From Aliiroseovarius sp. F47248L (lineage in GTDB: Bacteria > Pseudomonadota > Alphaproteobacteria > Rhodobacterales > Rhodobacteraceae), in NCBI RefSeq assembly GCF_023016085.1, contig NZ_JALKBF010000001.1:1054001-1118000 (forward strand): a stretch of DNA of 64,000 bases. The letters are read 5' to 3'. Shown here piece by piece: positions 25,045 through 32,423 of the stretch (position 1 is the first letter of the stretch; the number at the start of each line of letters is the position of its first letter). The notes beneath the pieces are model-generated. The model was not told the DNA's origin, made no database searches, and worked only from the letters and a program-made list of their open reading frames with translations. The translations under genes and the position numbers were made by a program.

Positions 25045-25952
25045 TCGCAGCTGGCATTGACCTTGGCGGCACCAAGATCGAGGTGCAAGTGTTCGACGAC
25101 GACTGGTCGGTCGCACAGCGTCATCGTGTGCTGACCCCCGCCGAATATGAACCGTTGGTTGCAGCCATAGCCGACCAGATCCGCTGGGCGGATGACAAGG
25201 TCGGCCAAGCTGTACCGATCGGAGTTGGGGCAGCAGGACTTTTGCACCCCGATACCGGCCTTGCGTTGACGGCAAACCTTGCCGCGTCAAACAAGCCGTT
25301 CAAACGTGACATAGAAACCGCCATTGGGCGTCAGATTACTTATGTAAACGATTGCCGTGCGATGGCCCTGTCCGAAGCGATTTTCGGCATCGGCAAGGGT
25401 AAACGCACGGTCGTGGCGTTGATCCTTGGCACGGGCATCGGCGGCGGGATCGCTGTGGATGGAACGATCCTGCAAGGTCCTACCCTGACCGGGGGCGAAT
25501 TCGGCCATACGGCAGCGCCCGCCCATCTGGTTGCCAGATACGATTTGCCGGTTGTGCAATGTGGGTGTGGGCGTATGGGATGTACCGAAACCTATATCGC
25601 CGGTCCCGGGATGAACCGCCTGGCCAAGGCATTGACCGGGCAAGATCTAACGCCGCCCGACATTGCGACGCGTCGCACAGGGGACATGGCGCAAGTCTGG
25701 TCCGTTTGGTGCGAGATGACGGCCGAACTATTGCATACACTAACAATGACGGTTGATCCCGACCTGATCGTTCTGGGCGGGGGGCTTAGCCGGATTGAAG
25801 GTGTCGTTGATGACCTGAGTAACGCCGCGCTCCGCGCGCAAATTGGAACCTTTGGCACGGCAAAACTGGCTTTGGCTGAAGGCGGAGATACAAGCGGTGC
25901 ACGTGGCGCTGCCTATGCTGCTTGGCAGGCTGAAAGGACAGAAAATGGCTGA
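25041..25952 (+). CDS. ROK-family amino-sugar kinase
   Basis: A 303-residue ROK kinase. The phosphate-binding loop is GIDLGGTKIE (residues 5-14), a second ATP-binding stretch is LGTGIGGGI near residue 132, and the zinc site uses a His near residue 155 (FGHTAAP) and CGCGRMGCTE near residues 173-183. By context it should phosphorylate GlcNAc and/or GalNAc at O6 after import and hydrolysis, giving the substrate for NagA. This fits an ABC importer, which delivers unphosphorylated sugars. It overlaps the AgaS gene by four bases, and the GatZ/KbaZ-like gene starts eight bases before its end. Confidence 0.88.
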   Translation: MIAAGIDLGGTKIEVQVFDDDWSVAQRHRVLTPAEYEPLVAAIADQIRWADDKVGQAVPIGVGAAGLLHPDTGLALTANLAASNKPFKRDIETAIGRQITYVNDCRAMALSEAIFGIGKGKRTVVALILGTGIGGGIAVDGTILQGPTLTGGEFGHTAAPAHLVARYDLPVVQCGCGRMGCTETYIAGPGMNRLAKALTGQDLTPPDIATRRTGDMAQVWSVWCEMTAELLHTLTMTVDPDLIVLGGGLSRIEGVVDDLSNAALRAQIGTFGTAKLALAEGGDTSGARGAAYAAWQAERTENG

Positions 25953-27186
25953 TCCGCTGCGCGATATCGTGGTTCGAAACAGGGCGGGAGCGAAAGCGGC
26001 GATCCCGTCGGTCTGTTCGGCGCAACCCGACGTGCTGCGCGCATCCTTGTTGCGTGCGCAGGCGCTTGACCGCGCCGTGGTGATTGAAGCCACAAGCAAT
26101 CAGGTCAACCAGGATGGCGGCTATACCGGGATCACTCCGGACGGCTTCATCGGTTATGTCCATGACATTGCAGATAAATCAGGTGTGGACCGCGATCGCA
26201 TCATCTTTGGAGGTGACCACCTTGGCCCGCAAGCGTGGCGCGTAAGGCCAGCCCAAGAGGCAATGGACAAGGCGCGTGTGCTGGTGCGTGACTATGTAAA
26301 AGCCGGGTTTCGCAAGATCCACCTGGATTGTTCGGAAGGCTGTGCAGGCGAGCCTGCGCAACTGGGTGACGAAAAGACCGCAGAACGGTCCGCCGATCTG
26401 GCGCAGGTCTGTGTTGACGCTTGTGACAATGCCCTGGATGGCCTTTTGTTTGTCATCGGCACAGAGGTGCCACCGCCGGGTGGCGCGCGCGTGGACGAGG
26501 AGGGCGATATTCCCCCCACTGACTCGTCGGCGGCCAAAGCCACGTTGGACGCGCATGCGAACAGCTTCGGCGATATGGCAACCTTGATTGGCGGTCTGGT
26601 TGTGCAGCCGGGTGTCGAATTCAGCCCGACTGCCGTACATCACATGCCATTGGAGCGTGATCCCGGCCTTCTGGCCGCGTTGGACAGCTGGTCTGCTGTC
26701 TGCCTTGAAGCGCATTCGACGGATTATCAACACCCGGCCGTCTTCCCGCGCCTGGCTGAACTTGGCTTTGCCTTTCAGAAGATCGGTCCCGCCCTGACTT
26801 TCGCCTATCGACAGGCGCTTTATGCACTGGATCAGATCTGTGCCGCACCCGGTTCACTTGAAGCTGAAATGGAGAAGGTGATGCTGGCAAACCCCGCCTA
26901 TTGGCAGGGGCATTATCACGGGGATGCAAAGGCGCTGTATCATCAACGTCATTTCGGGCTGGCCGACCGCATTCGCTATTACTGGCCTGACCCGGCCGCG
27001 CAGACGGCGGTGGCCGCGTTGCGAAGCGGGTTTGATAGCCCGATCCCGAACGCAGAGCTGCAAAAGGTGTTCGACGATGACGTGCTGACCCGCGCAGAGC
27101 AACTGACGGGCGATCAGGTGCAACGACTGATTGATGCACAGATACAACTTGCACTCGATCCCTATTTCTTTGATGAGGCGACATGA
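25945..27186 (+). CDS. GatZ/KbaZ-like protein (tagatose-bisphosphate aldolase non-catalytic subunit family)
   Basis: A 413-residue member of the GatZ/KbaZ family, starting MADPLRDIVVRNR. Conserved family segments include EATSNQVNQDGGYTG (about residue 49), GGDHLGPQAW (about 90), HLDCSEG (about 126) and IGTEVPPPGG (about 170). In E. coli these proteins support the class II aldolase GatY/KbaY; some pathway reconstructions propose a tagatose-6-phosphate kinase role for relatives (from memory). No GatY/KbaY aldolase lies in this operon, which is notable. The ATG at 25945 overlaps the kinase gene end by eight bases; the longer frame to 25843 lies inside that kinase gene and is rejected. Confidence 0.85.
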   Translation: MADPLRDIVVRNRAGAKAAIPSVCSAQPDVLRASLLRAQALDRAVVIEATSNQVNQDGGYTGITPDGFIGYVHDIADKSGVDRDRIIFGGDHLGPQAWRVRPAQEAMDKARVLVRDYVKAGFRKIHLDCSEGCAGEPAQLGDEKTAERSADLAQVCVDACDNALDGLLFVIGTEVPPPGGARVDEEGDIPPTDSSAAKATLDAHANSFGDMATLIGGLVVQPGVEFSPTAVHHMPLERDPGLLAALDSWSAVCLEAHSTDYQHPAVFPRLAELGFAFQKIGPALTFAYRQALYALDQICAAPGSLEAEMEKVMLANPAYWQGHYHGDAKALYHQRHFGLADRIRYYWPDPAAQTAVAALRSGFDSPIPNAELQKVFDDDVLTRAEQLTGDQVQRLIDAQIQLALDPYFFDEAT

Positions 27187-28322
27187 TGGACCTCTGGATC
27201 ACCCCCGACCACTTGTTTGATGGTCGCGATTTGCACAGCGGAAAATCTGTGCGGGTTCACGATGGGCGCGTCGTTGATCTGGCCAATGCACGGACGGATG
27301 CCACCCGCGTGCCCGGTCTATTGACGCCCGGTTTCGTGGACTTGCAAGTCAATGGCGGGGGCGGTGTTCAGTTGAACTCGACCCCGACAGCCGAGGGGAT
27401 GCAGATCATCGCCGATGCTCATCGGACTTTCGGAACGGTCGCTGTTTTGCCGACTGTGATCACCGATAAACCCGATGTAATCGACCGCGCAGCCGATGCT
27501 GCCATTGCCGCAAAAGGGCGGCAGGGCATTGTGGGGCTGCATATCGAGGGGCCACATATTGCAATGGAGCGACGTGGCACCCATTCTCCTGACCTTGTTC
27601 GTCCACTGGATGCACGCACTATGACCACGGTGACACGCCTGCGCGAGGCCGGTGTCTCTGTGATGATCACGCTGGCCCCCGAGGCCGCGACGCTTGAGCA
27701 GATTGACCAGTTGGCGAAGCTAGGGGCTGTCGTTTCGTTGGGCCACACAGATGCGACGGCAGAGATGATGGTAGCTGCCTTCAAAGCGGGAGCAAGCTGC
27801 GCCACACATTTGTTCAATGCGATGTCCCCAATGGTGGGACGAGCACCCGGAGCGGTCGGAGCGGTGATCAACTCGACCTGCTACAGCGGGATCATTTGCG
27901 ACGGACATCACGTGGCGGATGAAATGGTCGGACTGGCCATCCGCGCGCGTCCTGTGTCGGATCGGATGTTCCTCGTATCCGATGCAATGGCCACAGTCGG
28001 CGGGCCGGAACATTTCAACCTCTATGGGCAAGACATTACTCTGAAGGAAGGTCGCCTGATCAATGCCGAAGGCAGTCTGGCCGGGGCGCATGTGACACAA
28101 GTCGAAGGGGTCAAACGGTTGGTGGATCACGCCGGCACATCGTTGGAGCAAGCCCTGCGTATGGCGACTTCGATTCCGTCGGAGTGTATCGGGCAGCCGG
28201 AAATTGGGCGGCTTGAGGGTCGGACAATCGCAGACATGATCCTGCTGGACGATGACCTGTTCTTGACAGGCAATTTAGCGGCGGTCCTTGGCAATCTGAA
28301 ACGCGCCGCAGCCGCGGGTTGA
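27183..28322 (+). CDS. nagA: N-acetylglucosamine-6-phosphate deacetylase NagA
   Basis: A 379-residue amidohydrolase that deacetylates GlcNAc-6-phosphate (and possibly GalNAc-6-phosphate, as AgaA does). It has the opening strand PGFVDLQVNGGGGVQLN (about 47-65), the metal-ligand motif HIEGPHI (about 120), GHTDAT (about 184), THLFNAM with a metal His (about 205), DGHHV (about 240), and the catalytic Asp in VSDAMATVGG (about 263). It is the last gene of the operon, overlapping the GatZ-like gene by four bases. It supplies GlcN6P or GalN6P to the two upstream SIS deaminases. Confidence 0.92.
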   Translation: MMDLWITPDHLFDGRDLHSGKSVRVHDGRVVDLANARTDATRVPGLLTPGFVDLQVNGGGGVQLNSTPTAEGMQIIADAHRTFGTVAVLPTVITDKPDVIDRAADAAIAAKGRQGIVGLHIEGPHIAMERRGTHSPDLVRPLDARTMTTVTRLREAGVSVMITLAPEAATLEQIDQLAKLGAVVSLGHTDATAEMMVAAFKAGASCATHLFNAMSPMVGRAPGAVGAVINSTCYSGIICDGHHVADEMVGLAIRARPVSDRMFLVSDAMATVGGPEHFNLYGQDITLKEGRLINAEGSLAGAHVTQVEGVKRLVDHAGTSLEQALRMATSIPSECIGQPEIGRLEGRTIADMILLDDDLFLTGNLAAVLGNLKRAAAAG

Positions 28323-28398
28323 CCGCGTCACTTTGCGCAACAATACCCTGAAACTACTGGGTTTGGGCGTTATTTAGAAAAAATAAACCCTTCCAAAG

Positions 28399-28427
28399 TG
28401 ATCCGCGCCGCACCCCTTTCCGTATCC
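28399..28427 (+). promoter_or_regulatory. Possible RpoE/ChrR-type ECF promoter of the fasciclin gene
   Basis: TGATCC at 28399-28404 is followed after 18 bases by TATCC at 28423-28427, about 40 bases before the fasciclin ATG. In Rhodobacter the singlet-oxygen sigma factor RpoE uses a TGATCC -35 element, and as I recall a fasciclin gene belongs to that regulon. The -10 fit (usually near TAAGA) is poor, so this is tentative. An 8-base inverted repeat (GTATCCTT 28422-28429, AAGGATAC 28457-28464) overlaps the ribosome site and could fold over it. Confidence 0.35.
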
Positions 28428-28467
28428 TTCATACAACTACCAACTGGGATACAGAAAAGGATACATC

Positions 28468-28950
28468 ATGCTTCGCAGAACCTTTCTTTCAATCACCGCC
28501 GCCGCCCTTATGGCCACTCCGGCAATGGCGGACAATCACTCCATGGACATTGTTGACACAGCTGTTGGGGCTGGCAGCTTCACCACTCTGGTCGCCGCAG
28601 TCGAGGCCGCAGGCCTTGTTGACACCCTTAAGGGTGAAGGCCCGTTTACCGTCTTCGCCCCGACGGACGAAGCTTTTGCGGCCCTGCCAGAGGGCACCGT
28701 TGAAACGCTTCTGATGCCCGAGAACAAAGATCAACTGACCGCGATTCTGACCTATCACGTGGTGCCCGGCAAAGTAACGTCTGCTGACATTGCGGGTAAA
28801 AGCATGGAGGTTGGCACCGTGAATGGCGCAATGGCCATGGTTGATGCTACTGACGGGGTGAAGATCGACGATGCGAACGTCGTTCAGGCAGATATCGAGA
28901 CCTCGAACGGTATGATCCACGTGATCGACGCGGTAATCATGCCGAAATAA
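28468..28950 (+). CDS. Fasciclin-domain (beta-Ig-H3) exported protein
   Basis: A 160-residue protein with a signal peptide (residues 1-21, ending AMA before DNHSM) and one fasciclin/FAS1 domain. The domain is marked by [13 protein letters not shown] (about 37-49), [16 protein letters not shown] (about 58-73), LTYHVVPGK (about 94-102) and [15 protein letters not shown] at the end. FAS1 domains mediate adhesion or binding in the periplasm or at the surface; in Rhodobacter a homologue is linked with the singlet-oxygen response. Not part of the preceding operon: 145 bases separate it from nagA, and a terminator follows. Confidence 0.92.
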   Translation: MLRRTFLSITAAALMATPAMADNHSMDIVDTAVGAGSFTTLVAAVEAAGLVDTLKGEGPFTVFAPTDEAFAALPEGTVETLLMPENKDQLTAILTYHVVPGKVTSADIAGKSMEVGTVNGAMAMVDATDGVKIDDANVVQADIETSNGMIHVIDAVIMPK

Positions 28951-28972
28951 GCCAACCGGCTTTGATCAGGAC

Positions 28973-29003
28973 CCCGGCAGCGATCCCCTTGCTGCCGGGT
29001 TTC
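28973..29003 (+). terminator. Rho-independent terminator after the fasciclin gene
   Basis: A 9-base perfect stem (CCCGGCAGC with GCTGCCGGG, 9-base loop) followed by TTTCT. It lies 23 bases after the fasciclin stop and just before the 3' end of the convergent PRC-barrel gene. Confidence 0.85.
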
Positions 29004-29024
29004 TAATTTCTTCCTGCGTGCTGA

Positions 29025-29492
29025 TTAGTGATAATCCGTGGCGTAGTCAGGCGCAAATTCGGGTCGAGACTGCAGCTCAGACTGCGTGAGTTGTGCCAGA
29101 ACAACGGCGTCACCGTTGGCCGGATTTATCACCCTGAATTCTGCGGCCTCAGCAGCCACTCGTTTGACACCTTCGTCATCTGGTTCGGATACCGCAAGCA
29201 CCATGCCGCGTACATTCCCGTCTGCGCTGACCATCAGTTCTGATACATATCCAGCAACATTGCGGTCGATGTCATAAAGCGGCGCGCCCAGAAGGGGGTT
29301 CAGATCGTTTTCATAGATGTTCAACTGATCTGCGACATAGCCAACTGAGGTTGGATTGATTGTGACGGCAGGTGCAAGATCACCGCCCGAAGCTAAGTCA
29401 GGCAAGGATTGTAGCGCCATCGCCGACAAGGCCGAGGCTGTTGTGATCGCGAAGGCGATCGGGACCATTTTGTTTGCACGTTTCTGTTTCAT
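29025..29492 (-). CDS. PRC-barrel domain protein, exported
   Basis: A 155-residue protein with a basic start (MKQKRANKM), a hydrophobic segment that may be a signal peptide (about 10-30), and a PRC-barrel domain from about residue 65 (LNPLLGAPLYDIDRNVAGYVSELMVSADGNVRGMVLAVS). PRC-barrel proteins of this kind are common members of alphaproteobacterial general-stress regulons. A GGAAC-N17-GTT promoter ends only 9 bases before the ATG, so the transcript may be almost leaderless. An internal ATG at residue 9 is the alternative start. Confidence 0.85.
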   Translation of the reverse strand: MKQKRANKMVPIAFAITTASALSAMALQSLPDLASGGDLAPAVTINPTSVGYVADQLNIYENDLNPLLGAPLYDIDRNVAGYVSELMVSADGNVRGMVLAVSEPDDEGVKRVAAEAAEFRVINPANGDAVVLAQLTQSELQSRPEFAPDYATDYH

Positions 29493-29500
29493 ACACAGAC

Positions 29501-29525
29501 AACGGCGTGGGCGTTATAAGGTTCC
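29501..29525 (-). promoter_or_regulatory. GGAAC-N17-GTT promoter (EcfG-type general stress sigma factor)
   Basis: On the minus strand GGAAC (29525-29521) is followed by exactly 17 bases and GTT (29503-29501). This matches the alphaproteobacterial EcfG general-stress consensus (GGAAC, 16-17 bases, cGTT); here the base before GTT is C. It lies directly upstream of the PRC-barrel gene. Confidence 0.6.
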
Positions 29526-29749
29526 CTCAGGCGGGAAAAATATTACTTAACAAATGGTTATTGCCGGTATGACCCCTTTGCATGATCCCATAGCTGCAAG
29601 GAGGTTGTGCGTCGTATCCTTAGCCAAGTGTCACTGTGCAACTCGCGGATTTCCTTTAAAAAATTGATTTTTTCAGGTCGTTCACTCTAAGCTGAAGCAT
29701 GGCTGACGTTCGCAGCATCTGACCGCGACGCACCAAAAGGGAGGACGGG

Positions 29750-31633
29750 ATGGAGCCGATTGTCTTTTCGCTGGAAATGGGCGTCGTCTGCGCGATGCTG
29801 GCGTTTACTGTTTTCCTTTTCGTGTCCGAGATCGTTCGGATCGACCTGGCGGCAATCTTGATCCTCGTCATCCTTGGCATTCTGAGCTACGTCCCTGCCA
29901 TGTCCAATCTGGCCGAGGTGAACCATTTGTTCGATGGGTTTGCCTCGAACGCTGTGATTTCGATCATCGCGGTGATGATTGTCGGGGCGGGGTTGGACAA
30001 GACCGGATTGATGAACAAGGTCGCGGCCACGATTATGAAGCGCGGCGGCGCGACCGAGGCGCGTATTCAGCCCATCGTTGCGGGCACCGTGGGCGTGATC
30101 TCCAGCTTCATGCAAAATGTGGGCGCAGCGGCATTGTTTCTGCCGGTGATCAGCCGTATTTCGACGCGCTCTGGCATTCCCCTGAACCGTCTGGCGATGC
30201 CGATGGGGTTCTGCGCCATTCTGGGTGGAACGATGACGATGGTTGGGTCGTCCCCGCTGATCTTGCTGAACGATTTGATTGAAACCGCGAATACAAGCCT
30301 GCCGGAGGCACAGAAAATGCCAGCCTTCGGCTTGTTTTCGGTCACCCCCATTGGTGCGGTGCTGATCCTGTGCGGTATCCTTTATTTCCTGTTGCTGGGA
30401 CGTTGGGTGTTGCCCGGAGGTGGGTCGGCCAGCAGTTCATCGGTCGGGCAGGGAATGTCGGCCTATCTGAAGCGGGTCTATGGCATCAAGGCAAATGTAT
30501 ACGAAGTCGATGTGCCTGCGGATAGCCAATTGGTGGGACAGATCCTTGCGGATGTGAACCTTGAGAACAACCTTTATATCATCTCGACTTTCTATCGTGG
30601 CAAGACGTCGATGGTGCAGGTGTTGACGGCTGAAATCGCCGCGCCCTGTCGTCTGGCGATCATTGGCAAGAAAACTGTGGTAGAGGCCTTCGCGGAGAAA
30701 TATGGCCTGTCGATCTTTCCCGAACTGGACGTGTTCGTCGAGGAATTTGCCCCCACCAACGCGGGCATCGCCGAGATCGTCATTCCCCCAGAAAGCAAGC
30801 TGGTCGGGAAATCGCCTCGCGAGCTTGTGTTACGCAAGACCTATGGCCTGTCGCTACTGGCCATACACCGTGGCGAGGAAACACTGAGCCACGTGGAAAC
30901 CGATGAACACAAACCCACGGCCATTGGTCTGGTCGAGTTTCAGGTGGGTGACATGTTGGTCGCCCATACCCGCTGGGACAACCTGACACGGCTGAAAGAC
31001 GACCGGGATTTCGTCATCATCACTTCGGATTTCCCACAAGAAGAGCTGCGCCCCCACAAGGTTGGTTGGGCGCTTTTGTTCTTCGCCATTTCGATTTCGA
31101 TGATCTTGTTCACCGACATTCGCCTGTCGCTGTGCCTGTTGACCGGGGCCGTCGGGATGCTGCTGGCGCGCGTGATCTCGATTGACGAGGCATATCAGGC
31201 GGTGGGCTGGAACACGGTCTTTCTTCTGGCAAGCCTGATCCCCTTGGGGCAGGCGGTGCAGAACACGGGCACGGCGGAATGGATCGCACAACAGATCCTG
31301 ACCCTTCTGGATGGCTGGCCGCTTTGGGCCTTACAGACCGGTATCGCGATCCTGTCCACAGCCTTCTCGTTGGTGATGTCCAATGTGGGGGCGACCGTGC
31401 TTCTGGTGCCGCTGGCGGTGTCCATCGCGGTTGCCGCCGGGGGAGATCCGGCGCTGTTTGCCCTGACGGTGGCGATCTCCACCTCAAACTCGTTCATCAT
31501 CCCGACCCATCAGGTGAACGCGCTGATCATGGGACCTGCAGGCTACAAGGTGAAGGACTTTGTCAAAAGCGGCGGGATCATGACGGTGATCTTCCTTGTC
31601 GTGTCGCTGGTCATGCTGAACGTGGTGTTCTGA
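29750..31633 (+). CDS. SLC13/DASS-type anion transporter with TrkA-C domains
   Basis: A 627-residue membrane transporter. The N-terminal half begins with hydrophobic helices and carries ASNAVISIIAVMIVGAGLDKTG (about 64-85) and SSFMQNVGAAALFLPV (about 114-129). A central soluble region (about 230-430) contains two RCK_C/TrkA-C domains, with DSQLVGQILADV and ESKLVGKSPRELVLRKTYGLSLLAIHR segments. The C-terminal half has ALVMSNVGATVLLVPLA-like and STSNSFIIPTHQVNALI motifs. This SAC1-like layout is found in transporters of sulfate, citrate or other dicarboxylates; the substrate is not assigned. GGGAGGACGGG precedes the ATG. It converges on the enoyl-CoA hydratase gene with only four bases between. 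Confidence 0.88.
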   Translation: MEPIVFSLEMGVVCAMLAFTVFLFVSEIVRIDLAAILILVILGILSYVPAMSNLAEVNHLFDGFASNAVISIIAVMIVGAGLDKTGLMNKVAATIMKRGGATEARIQPIVAGTVGVISSFMQNVGAAALFLPVISRISTRSGIPLNRLAMPMGFCAILGGTMTMVGSSPLILLNDLIETANTSLPEAQKMPAFGLFSVTPIGAVLILCGILYFLLLGRWVLPGGGSASSSSVGQGMSAYLKRVYGIKANVYEVDVPADSQLVGQILADVNLENNLYIISTFYRGKTSMVQVLTAEIAAPCRLAIIGKKTVVEAFAEKYGLSIFPELDVFVEEFAPTNAGIAEIVIPPESKLVGKSPRELVLRKTYGLSLLAIHRGEETLSHVETDEHKPTAIGLVEFQVGDMLVAHTRWDNLTRLKDDRDFVIITSDFPQEELRPHKVGWALLFFAISISMILFTDIRLSLCLLTGAVGMLLARVISIDEAYQAVGWNTVFLLASLIPLGQAVQNTGTAEWIAQQILTLLDGWPLWALQTGIAILSTAFSLVMSNVGATVLLVPLAVSIAVAAGGDPALFALTVAISTSNSFIIPTHQVNALIMGPAGYKVKDFVKSGGIMTVIFLVVSLVMLNVVF

Positions 31634-31637
31634 GCCG

Positions 31638-32423
31638 TCACTTACCCTTCCACACTGGATCGCGTTTCTCGGCAAAAGCGCGCGCGCCTTCCAACTGGTC
31701 TTCTGAGCGATAGAGCTTCTCGACCGATTCAAACTGGCTTTTGGTGATCCGGTTCATCGCGTCCTGAAACTTCATGTCTTCGGCCTCGCGCACAACCTCC
31801 TTGATCGCGGCATAGACCAGCGGCGGACCCGAGGCGAGCAGGGCCGCCAGTTTGCGAGCCTCGGCCATCAGGTCGGCGGCGGGATAAATGTGGTTGATCA
31901 TGCCCCAACGCGCCGCCTCGTCCGCATCCAGCCAGCGGCCGGTGAATAGCATCTCCATCGCGATGTGATAGGGGATGCGCTTGGGCAGCTTGATGCTGGC
32001 GGCATCGGCGACAGTGCCGGACCGGATTTCCGGCAGCGCAAAGCTAGCATGATCGGCGGCCAGAATGATGTCGGCAGACAGAGCCAGTTCCAGCCCACCG
32101 CCGCAGCAAATGCCGTTCACGGCGGCAATGACCGGCTTGTTCAGCCCGCGCAGTTCCTGCAAGCCGCCAAACCCGCCCAGCCCGTAATCGCCATCGACCG
32201 CGTCGCCGTCTGCGGCCGCTTTTAGGTCCCAACCAGGGCAGAAGAATTTTTCGCCTGCGCCCGTGACAATGGCCACGCGCAGATTGGGGTCGTCGCGAAA
32301 ATCGGTGAACACCTCACCCATGATACGGCTGGTGGCAAGATCAATGGCGTTGGCCTTGGGGCGGTCCAGCGTGACCTCAAGCACATGGCCGTCGCGGTGG
32401 GTCTTGATGGGGGTGTCGGTCAT
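31638..32423 (-). CDS. Enoyl-CoA hydratase/carnitinyl-CoA dehydratase-like (CaiD type)
   Basis: A 261-residue crotonase-fold protein. The oxyanion-hole segments are KFFCPGWDLKAA (about 59-70) and VNGICCGGGLELALSADI (about 102-119). The catalytic region reads FALPEIRSGTVADAASIKLPKRIP, with a Glu in the position of the CaiD catalytic acid. By family and context it should hydrate crotonobetainyl-CoA to carnitinyl-CoA. The ATG directly follows the stop of the ligase gene, so it is the last gene of the minus-strand carnitine-type operon. Confidence 0.85.
   Translation of the reverse strand: MTDTPIKTHRDGHVLEVTLDRPKANAIDLATSRIMGEVFTDFRDDPNLRVAIVTGAGEKFFCPGWDLKAAADGDAVDGDYGLGGFGGLQELRGLNKPVIAAVNGICCGGGLELALSADIILAADHASFALPEIRSGTVADAASIKLPKRIPYHIAMEMLFTGRWLDADEAARWGMINHIYPAADLMAEARKLAALLASGPPLVYAAIKEVVREAEDMKFQDAMNRITKSQFESVEKLYRSEDQLEGARAFAEKRDPVWKGK

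Noticed and set aside
25843..25944. N-terminal extension of the GatZ-like protein
   Set aside because: Lies within the kinase gene; the family start is MADPLRDIV at 25945.
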